A stretch of 8,554 nt of DNA from Clostridiales bacterium (GTDB lineage Bacteria > Bacillota > Clostridia > UBA8921), in NCBI GenBank assembly GCA_003535395.1, contig DOHE01000328.1:1-8554 (forward strand). Direction: 5' to 3'. Every line of letters begins with the position of its first letter. The stretch's first letter is position 1. Of this stretch, positions 1 to 4,747 are shown piece by piece. Both the position numbers and the translations under genes were made by a program. The notes below the pieces were generated by a model. That model was not told the origin of the DNA and did not search any database. It saw only the letters and a list, made by a program, of their open reading frames with translations.

Positions 1-88
1 CCGGAAACCTCTGGTTCCACAGGAAGAGGAGACGGCTGCAAACCCCCGGGCCAGAAGCGCCAAACTTCGGATCGCCCGGAAACTTTAA
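1..88 (+). CDS. rsmH: 16S rRNA (cytosine(1402)-N4)-methyltransferase RsmH, C-terminal end (partial)
   Basis: Only the last 28 full codons and the TAA stop (86-88) are in the window; the gene runs off the left edge, with the first full codon at position 2. The visible peptide begins RKPLVPQEEE and ends NPRARSAKLRIARKL. This matches the very conserved RsmH/MraW C-terminus, where a T-[KR]-KP-[IV]-x-P stretch is followed by ENPRSRSAKLR. The family uses S-adenosylmethionine to N4-methylate C1402 of 16S rRNA in the ribosomal P site. Its methyltransferase domain lies upstream, outside the window. rsmH is the usual gene just before ftsL in dcw clusters, so the context agrees with the call. A 269-base gap to ftsL follows, long for this cluster, so ftsL may have its own control. 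Confidence 0.93.
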   Translation, partial: RKPLVPQEEETAANPRARSAKLRIARKL

Positions 89-106
89 ATCTGACAAGAC
101 CATTGG

Positions 107-138
107 TTGACATAAGAACACAAGAAAAAAAGGATTAT
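107..138 (+). promoter_or_regulatory. Possible sigma-A promoter for ftsL (weak)
   Basis: A perfect -35 hexamer TTGACA lies at 107-112, 18 bases past the rsmH stop codon. The best -10 downstream is GATTAT at 133-138, but the spacing is 20 bases instead of about 17. At the ideal spacing the sequence is AAGGAT (130-135), a poor -10. The call rests mainly on the perfect -35 box and on its position before a 245-base leader. It may instead be a chance match in an operon read through from rsmH. Confidence 0.25.
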
Positions 139-194
139 GTACAAAAGACAAACCGCCAAAATACAAAAGAAAAAAAATCAAAAGGTACAAAAGA
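139..194 (+). repeat. Three direct copies of RTACAAAAGA at about two-helical-turn spacing
   Basis: The 10-mer GTACAAAAGA occurs at 139-148 and 185-194, and ATACAAAAGA at 161-170. Copy starts are 22 and 24 bases apart, close to two turns of B-form DNA, so the copies would lie on roughly the same face of the helix. A poorer match (CACAAGAAA) sits at 119-127. This spacing is typical of operators for oligomeric regulators, but an A-rich tract also produces such repeats by chance. It does not resemble the TGGG/GTGG-type boxes known for MraZ, so no binding protein is proposed. Confidence 0.45.
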
Positions 195-246
195 GACATC
201 TTGCCAATGAATAAGCTGCACAGCAGCCAGGAACAAAGGAAAACCG

Positions 247-337
247 CCTGCGGAAGTCCGAACGGCAGCGGCCGGGGACAGGGACCTTCCGCAGGACCCT
301 GCATGGGATATCATGCCGTGAACTGGCATAGGTCCCT
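247..337 (+). promoter_or_regulatory. Candidate structured leader RNA with two mutually exclusive folds before ftsL
   Basis: Fold A pairs 247-256 (CCTGCGGAAG) with 286-295 (CTTCCGCAGG), ten perfect base pairs. It continues after a bulged C285 with 257-259/282-284, and a small inner hairpin is possible (263-266/271-274). Fold B pairs 280-287 (AGGGACCT) with 330-337 (AGGTCCCT), eight perfect pairs. This encloses two small hairpins, 291-294/299-302 and 313-317/325-329, giving a three-way junction. Folds A and B both need bases 282-287 and cannot coexist. The right arm of B ends two bases before the AGGAG of ftsL, so switching could alter access to it. No known riboswitch or T-box consensus is recognised. 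Pairings were found by eye, without energy calculation. Confidence 0.35.
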
Positions 338-339
338 TG

Positions 340-344
340 AGGAG
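340..344 (+). promoter_or_regulatory. Ribosome binding site of ftsL, unusually distant
   Basis: AGGAG is the only good Shine-Dalgarno match upstream of ftsL. It is 13 bases from the ATG at 358, longer than the 5-9 bases usual in Bacillota. An in-frame TAA at 349-351 excludes any start between this site and 358, so the spacing cannot be improved by moving the start upstream. Initiation may be weak or depend on local RNA structure. Confidence 0.55.
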
Positions 345-357
345 TGAATAAGATACC

Positions 358-843
358 ATGAGTGACCGTACAATTTACGTAAAGGATGCAACTGCGAGGA
401 ACCTGGACTCTGGGCGTTCATCCGATATTTATGACCAGAGTGAAGTGCTTCGGCTCAAAAAAACACAGAGAGCGAGGCGGAAGAGCCAGCAGAAATTACT
501 GATAATGATTGCAGGCTTTTTTGTTCTGGCCGCCCTGGTGACCTGCCGGTATGCACTGATCTATGAACAGGCAGGGCAGTTGAGCGCGTTGGGCAGGGAA
601 TATGAGAACAGGAGAAATGCCAACATTCAGTTGGAGGCGGAAATTGAAAAACGGCTGGACCTGGGAGAAATCCGGACTATTGCTGAAGAAAAGCTGGGGA
701 TGTATAAACCCGGAAGAAATCAGATCATATACATCAAGCTTCCCCAGGCTGACTATGTCAGGGCAAAGGGTCAGCCGGAAGGGGAAAAAACGTTCCTTGA
801 TACTCTGCTCGGGGTCGTATCCGTTGCAGCAGGGATCCGTTAA
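358..843 (+). CDS. ftsL: Cell division protein FtsL (FtsL/DivIC-type)
   Basis: This is a 161-residue bitopic membrane protein. A charged cytoplasmic N-terminus (1-46, basic cluster KKTQRARRK at 34-42) precedes one membrane span (about 47-64). An outside coiled coil follows (about 66-110, with heptad-like L/I/E/R spacing around NIQLEAEIEKRL). The family signature comes next: EEKLGMYKPGRNQIIYI at 110-126, close to the LGM-x-P-x-x-x-Q-x-x-Y-I ending of FtsL/DivIC proteins. The family has no enzymatic activity. It bridges DivIB/FtsQ and the FtsW-FtsI synthase in the divisome. Its place between rsmH and the PBP gene is the standard ftsL position. It is longer than Bacillus FtsL (about 117 residues), having an extended N-terminus and a C-terminal tail ending in a short hydrophobic stretch (147-160). 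The start is the first ATG after an in-frame stop at 349-351. Confidence 0.88.
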   Translation: MSDRTIYVKDATARNLDSGRSSDIYDQSEVLRLKKTQRARRKSQQKLLIMIAGFFVLAALVTCRYALIYEQAGQLSALGREYENRRNANIQLEAEIEKRLDLGEIRTIAEEKLGMYKPGRNQIIYIKLPQADYVRAKGQPEGEKTFLDTLLGVVSVAAGIR

Positions 844-891
844 CGGCCTGCCAGAAGGGATAAATTGGAAAATAGGACTGTGGATTCGTGA

Positions 892-920
892 TTAAGCGGT
901 CCGCGGTCCTTATTTATGAT
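892..920 (+). promoter_or_regulatory. Possible weak promoter in the ftsL-spoVD gap
   Basis: The 110-base gap 844-953 carries TATGAT at 915-920 (five of six bases match TATAAT). TTAAGC lies 17 bases upstream at 892-897 and matches only three of six -35 bases. In Bacillus subtilis spoVD is read from a sigma-E promoter, but I cannot align a convincing sigma-E -35/-10 pair here. The evidence is thin, and read-through from ftsL is just as likely. Confidence 0.18.
896..909 (+). repeat. Tandem 7-base duplication GCGGTCC
   Basis: GCGGTCC is repeated head to tail at 896-902 and 903-909 in the non-coding gap before spoVD. The junction contains CCGCG (901-905), which can pair with CGCGG at 924-928 to give a short stem around the TATGAT. 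It may be a replication-slippage duplication or part of a small operator. Its role is unknown. Confidence 0.5.
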
Positions 921-953
921 ATGCGCGGGGAAAAATGGATGCGGAGGGCCTGA

Positions 954-3146
954 ATGAGAACCTGGAGAATGACACGGAAACGAACACTTTTTATGCTGGC
1001 CGTGTATGTGTGCCTGGCCCTGCTTGTGACGGGCAGGGTGGCTGCGCTCCAGTTTGTCAGAGGGGAGGATCTCAAACAGCAGGCGTATGAACAGCACAAC
1101 CGGGGCCGCTATATCAGTGCACGCCGGGGAACGATCTATGACCGCAACGGTGTGGCCCTGGCCGTGAGCGCATCGGTGGAAACCATATCCATCAATCCTG
1201 TTCAATTGAAAGAAAACTACAGTGCCCAGAAAATATCTGAGATCTCCACTGCTCTGTGCGAACTGGCCGGCCTTGCCGAAACCGCAAGAATCAAGGCTTT
1301 GGCTGCCTTTGAAAAAAACAGCAGCTATGAACTGATAGCCCCAAAGGTCGACAAGGAAATCGGAGGTAAGATCCGCGCCTGGATCGAGGAGAATGAACTG
1401 AGCGGCATCAATGTGGATGAAGACTCCAAACGCTTTTATCCCAAAAACAATCTGGCCGCCCATGTTATCGGCTTTACCAGCGTGGACAATGCGGGACTGG
1501 ACGGGGTCGAAAAATGGATGGACAGCTATCTCCAGGGGACTAAGGGCAAAATCATGAGCGAGGTGGATGCAGCGCGACGGGAACTCCCGTTTGCCGATGA
1601 GCAGCGCATCAGTCCCCAGGACGGTTACAACGTTTACCTGACGCTGGATGAAACCATTCAGTATTTCACCCAAAAGGCGCTGGAGAATGCCATTGAGGAA
1701 AACCAGGTGCTGGAAGGCGCTACGGCGATCGTGATGGATCCCCGAAACGGGGACATCCTGGCCATGGTATCCAAGCCGGATTTCAACCTGAACAGTCCCT
1801 GGGCCGCTCCTGCCACGATCCAGGACCCGTCAGCCTGGTCCGGGACAAAACCGGAAAGCGTCAAGATCCTGCAGGAAACCGTCTGGCGGAACAAGGCGAT
1901 CATGGACACGTATGAACCCGGCTCCACATTCAAGCCCATAACCGCAGCAGCAGGACTGGAGGAAGGGATCGTCACTCCGGATACCCGGGTGAACGACAAA
2001 ACCATCCAAGTAGGGGGATGGGACATCAATTGCTGGAAGCCGAATTTTCACGGGGACGAATCTTTCCGCGAAGCTGTCTATAACTCCTGCAATCCGGTTT
2101 TTGTCAATGTGGCCATGGCATTGGGGGTCAATACTTTCTATAAATACGTGAGAGCCTTCGGTTTCTATGACAAAACGCGGATCCCCCTGTATGGGGAGGC
2201 GAAGAGTATTTTCCACAAGTCTCCGACGGTAGTGGACATGGCTACGGCTTCCTTCGGGCAGCGGTTCCAGATCACGCCCATCCAGCTGGCCTCAGCTTAC
2301 TGTGCCATCGCCAATGGAGGGACTCTTTATCGGCCGCGGCTGGTGTCCGCGCTTACAGACGACGACAGCAATATCGTAAAAAGATATGAACCGGAAGCAG
2401 TGCGCACCGTGATGTCTGCCCAGACCAGCGAAACCTTGCGCAGCATCCTTGAAGGAGTGGTCACCTACGGTACGGGACACAATGCCTATATCAAGGGTTA
2501 CCGGCTGGCAGGAAAAACCGGGACTTCGGAAACACTGCAAACGGACAGCACCGGCCGGTATATCGCCTCCTTCTGCACATTTGCACCGGCGGACAATCCT
2601 GTGGCAGTGCTGTTGGTGATCCTGGATCATCCCAACGTGTATCCTTATACCGGGGGCATGCTGGTAGCTCCGGTGGCAGGCAAGCTGATGGAGGAGATCC
2701 TGAATTATCTGGGCGTGGACCGGAGATACACCGAGTTCGACAAGACCATGATGAATGCACCGGTGGCTGTGCCGGATGTTGTGGGCATGACCGTGGCGGA
2801 AGCTCAGGCCAGGCTGAAGGAATTTAAGCTGGACTTCAAACTGGAAGGTTCGAACACAGGAAAGGATGCCCTCGTGGTTTCCCAGACTCCCAAAGCGTAC
2901 ATGGAAGTGGCGGAAGAGTCCGTGATCATCCTTTATACGGAAAAAATGGAGAAGGAAGCCACGGTTCCGGTTCCCGATCTGATCAACTGCACCTACGACG
3001 ATGCCCGGCTGATCTTAAAACAGGTAGGGCTCAACATCAAGGCTACCGGCCTGGGAGTGGTACAGAAGCAGAAATTTGCGGCGGGGACCATCGTGGCGAA
3101 GGGGACCCAGGTGGAAGTGGAACTGCTGGATCCCAATACTCATTAG
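954..3146 (+). CDS. spoVD: Class B penicillin-binding protein with two PASTA domains (SpoVD/FtsI type)
   Basis: This 730-residue DD-transpeptidase cross-links septal or spore-cortex peptidoglycan outside the membrane. An N-terminal anchor spans about 11-31. The PBP dimerisation domain (about 54-215) opens with RRGTIYDRNG. The transpeptidase domain (about 250-590) has all three active-site motifs: STFK with nucleophile S324 and K327, SCN at 378-380, and KTG at 521-523. Two PASTA domains follow (about 604-664, starting VPDVVG, and 672-727, starting VPDLIN). The stretch WRNKAIMDTYEPGSTFK is typical of SpoVD-type PBPs. The start is the ATG at 954, with GGAGG (943-947) six bases upstream and an in-frame TGA directly before it. 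It probably partners the SEDS protein at 7150-8319. It is the only PBP gene visible, so it may serve ordinary division as FtsI/PBP2B rather than sporulation. Confidence 0.93.
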   Translation: MRTWRMTRKRTLFMLAVYVCLALLVTGRVAALQFVRGEDLKQQAYEQHNRGRYISARRGTIYDRNGVALAVSASVETISINPVQLKENYSAQKISEISTALCELAGLAETARIKALAAFEKNSSYELIAPKVDKEIGGKIRAWIEENELSGINVDEDSKRFYPKNNLAAHVIGFTSVDNAGLDGVEKWMDSYLQGTKGKIMSEVDAARRELPFADEQRISPQDGYNVYLTLDETIQYFTQKALENAIEENQVLEGATAIVMDPRNGDILAMVSKPDFNLNSPWAAPATIQDPSAWSGTKPESVKILQETVWRNKAIMDTYEPGSTFKPITAAAGLEEGIVTPDTRVNDKTIQVGGWDINCWKPNFHGDESFREAVYNSCNPVFVNVAMALGVNTFYKYVRAFGFYDKTRIPLYGEAKSIFHKSPTVVDMATASFGQRFQITPIQLASAYCAIANGGTLYRPRLVSALTDDDSNIVKRYEPEAVRTVMSAQTSETLRSILEGVVTYGTGHNAYIKGYRLAGKTGTSETLQTDSTGRYIASFCTFAPADNPVAVLLVILDHPNVYPYTGGMLVAPVAGKLMEEILNYLGVDRRYTEFDKTMMNAPVAVPDVVGMTVAEAQARLKEFKLDFKLEGSNTGKDALVVSQTPKAYMEVAEESVIILYTEKMEKEATVPVPDLINCTYDDARLILKQVGLNIKATGLGVVQKQKFAAGTIVAKGTQVEVELLDPNTH

Positions 3147-3190
3147 GGCAGATACGCCCGCCCGGATACCCTGGCACAGTCAGGAAAAAG

Positions 3191-3219
3191 ATGAAACTTA
3201 TGCCCGTTCGCATTATAAT
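3191..3219 (+). promoter_or_regulatory. Possible internal sigma-A promoter before murE
   Basis: The 94-base gap between spoVD and murE contains a perfect -10 hexamer TATAAT at 3214-3219. Seventeen bases upstream is ATGAAA (3191-3196), matching four of six bases of TTGACA, including T2, G3 and A4. A transcript would start near 3225-3228, giving a leader of only about 15 bases. That start would fall on the murE ribosome binding site GGAGAGG (3225-3231), which weakens the case. If real, it would let murE-murF-mraY-spoVE-murG be expressed apart from ftsL-spoVD. Confidence 0.4.
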
Positions 3220-3240
3220 ATCCTGGAGAGGGTGCTGCCG

Positions 3241-4746
3241 ATGCTGCTTCGCAGTCTGTTAAAACAAATCCGTGTGCTCGATATCCTGGGAGGGGATCCG
3301 GATACCGAGATCCTTTCCGTTGCTTACGATTCCAGAAAAGTGCGCAGGGGTTGTCTCTTCATAGGCAAAGGATTTGAATTTGATCCGGCTTATGCGGCGG
3401 ATGCTGCATCCAACGGGGCTTCAGCCGTTGTGCTGGAACCTGGGATCGACATTGAGCTTCCCAAAGAGGTCGTGCTGATCCGGGTCCCGGATACCCGGGA
3501 AGCACTGGCTCTTCTAAGTGCAGCCTTCTATGATTTTCCGTCAAGAAAACTTATGCTGGCAGGAGTGACCGGCACCAAGGGGAAAACCACAACGACCAGC
3601 ATGATATATTCCGCAGCCGAACACGCAGGACTTAAGGCGGGCCTGATCGGCACTATCGAAAACCGTATCGGAAGCGAAGTGCAGTATGCGGAGCGGACGA
3701 CGCCTGAGTCGTTGGATCTGCAGTCCCTTCTGGACGAGATGGTACGTCAGCAGGTGGGGCTGGCAGCAATGGAGGTGTCCTCGCAGGGGCTTCAATATCA
3801 CCGGGTCACCGGCTGTGATTTTAACGTGGGCGTCTTCACCAATATCACCCGGGATCACATCGGACCCGGGGAACACAAGGATTTTGACGAATACGTAAAG
3901 GCCAAAGCCAAACTCTTCCGCATGTGCAAAAAAGGTGCAGTGAATGCGGATTCCGAACATGCCGGTACGATCATCGGCCAGGCGGACTGTGAACAGCTTG
4001 TAACTTTCGGCATCCAAAATCCGGCTGGCATTCGGGCTATGAACATCGAAAAATTATCCGGCGGCACAGCCTTTGACGTGGTGACCCCCTGGTGGGAAGG
4101 CCGCATCCGCATGGATCTTATCGGCAGTTTCAACATATACAACGCATTGGCAGCCATCAGCGCCTGCGGGCTGATGGGACTGCCCATGGAAGCGGTGCAA
4201 AAGGGTCTTGGCCATGTGAGGGTGAAAGGAAGGACGGAACCTGTGCCGACTGGACGGGATTTCAGCATCCTCATTGATTATGCTCACAATGCAATAAGCC
4301 TGGAAAGCCTGCTGCTCACGATACGCGAATACGCCCGGGGACGTGTGATATGCCTGTTTGGCTGCGGCGGAGACCGCGACCCGGCCAGACGGTTTGAGAT
4401 GGGAGAGGTATCCGGCCGGCTTGCAGACTTCTCCATCATCACATCGGACAATCCCCGCACGGAGGACCCGGAGCGGATCCTGGACCATATCGAGACAGGG
4501 ATCCGGCGCACGCAGGGAGGATACATCCGCATCACCGACAGAACTTCCGCGATCCGGTATGCCATTTTAAATGCCCGGAAAGACGACATCATCATTTTGG
4601 CGGGGAACGACCATGAGTCATACCAGATTTTTAAGGACAAAACCATTCATTATGACGAGCGGGAAATCGCAGCAAAGATACTGGCGGAACCCGGTATGGC
4701 GGATGAACGGCGGATACCGGCCGAACCCGATATGGAGCGGCAATGA
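3241..4746 (+). CDS. murE: UDP-N-acetylmuramoyl-tripeptide synthetase MurE, meso-diaminopimelate type
   Basis: This 501-residue cytoplasmic Mur ligase adds the third stem-peptide residue to UDP-MurNAc-L-Ala-D-Glu using ATP. The N-terminal UDP-binding domain covers about 1-100 (YDSRKVRRGCLF at 29-40). The central ATPase has the P-loop GVTGTKGKTTTTS (108-120), EVSSQGL (178-184), and K222 at the position of the carbamylated lysine. The C-terminal domain contains DYAHNAISLESLL (346-358) and DNPR at 403-406, the motif that marks meso-DAP rather than lysine enzymes. The usual GKGHE near the end reads GNDHE (455-459). The conserved Gly and Glu are kept, but Lys and the second Gly are replaced. The open frame extends upstream, but homology starts at the ATG at 3241, with GGAGAGG at 3225-3231. 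It lies one base from murF and is probably translationally coupled to it. Confidence 0.95.
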   Translation: MLLRSLLKQIRVLDILGGDPDTEILSVAYDSRKVRRGCLFIGKGFEFDPAYAADAASNGASAVVLEPGIDIELPKEVVLIRVPDTREALALLSAAFYDFPSRKLMLAGVTGTKGKTTTTSMIYSAAEHAGLKAGLIGTIENRIGSEVQYAERTTPESLDLQSLLDEMVRQQVGLAAMEVSSQGLQYHRVTGCDFNVGVFTNITRDHIGPGEHKDFDEYVKAKAKLFRMCKKGAVNADSEHAGTIIGQADCEQLVTFGIQNPAGIRAMNIEKLSGGTAFDVVTPWWEGRIRMDLIGSFNIYNALAAISACGLMGLPMEAVQKGLGHVRVKGRTEPVPTGRDFSILIDYAHNAISLESLLLTIREYARGRVICLFGCGGDRDPARRFEMGEVSGRLADFSIITSDNPRTEDPERILDHIETGIRRTQGGYIRITDRTSAIRYAILNARKDDIIILAGNDHESYQIFKDKTIHYDEREIAAKILAEPGMADERRIPAEPDMERQ

Positions 4747-4747
4747 T

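Larger units (their letters stand above)
89..357 (+). other. Non-coding leader between rsmH and ftsL
   Basis: No open frame here looks like a conserved protein. Bases from about 113 to 200 are extremely A-rich on the + strand, while 240-340 is GC-rich and full of inverted repeats. The region therefore looks like a promoter plus transcribed leader for ftsL rather than a decayed gene. Two short overlapping frames occur: 137-214 (25 codons, lysine-rich) and 207-347 (46 codons). Neither has a good ribosome binding site or a recognisable product. No intrinsic terminator is visible, because neither GC-rich hairpin is followed by a run of T. Individual elements are listed separately. Confidence 0.6.

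Noticed and set aside
247..310. The strong GC hairpin as an intrinsic terminator after rsmH
   Set aside because: The sequence after the stem (ACCCTGCATGGG) has no run of T.
135..359. 74-codon - strand frame covering the ftsL leader, with a hydrophobic aromatic C-terminus
   Set aside because: It has no ribosome binding site upstream on that strand. The Phe/Val-rich end is just the complement of the A-rich tract, and the start overlaps the ftsL ATG.
916..957. 13-codon frame ending in TGA that overlaps the spoVD ATG (ATGA), as a possible coupling leader peptide
   Set aside because: There is no ribosome binding site before 916, and spoVD has its own well-placed GGAGG. The overlap is probably chance.
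840..1673. 277-codon open frame on the - strand across the start of spoVD
   Set aside because: It lies antisense to a clearly conserved PBP, has no family likeness, is rich in His/Gln/Pro/Arg, and is explained by the codon bias of the + strand gene.
3182..3210. Sigma-H-like -35 (CAGGAAAAA) before murE
   Set aside because: The first consensus purine is missing and no GAAT-type -10 occurs at 12-14 bases downstream.
3076..3240. 55-codon N-terminal extension of murE overlapping the end of spoVD
   Set aside because: It has no homology to MurE, is Arg/Trp-rich out-of-frame PBP sequence, and a ribosome binding site sits just before 3241.
4571..4747. 59-codon N-terminal extension of murF within murE
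   Set aside because: It overlaps conserved murE coding sequence in another frame, and the MurF family N-terminus begins at 4748.
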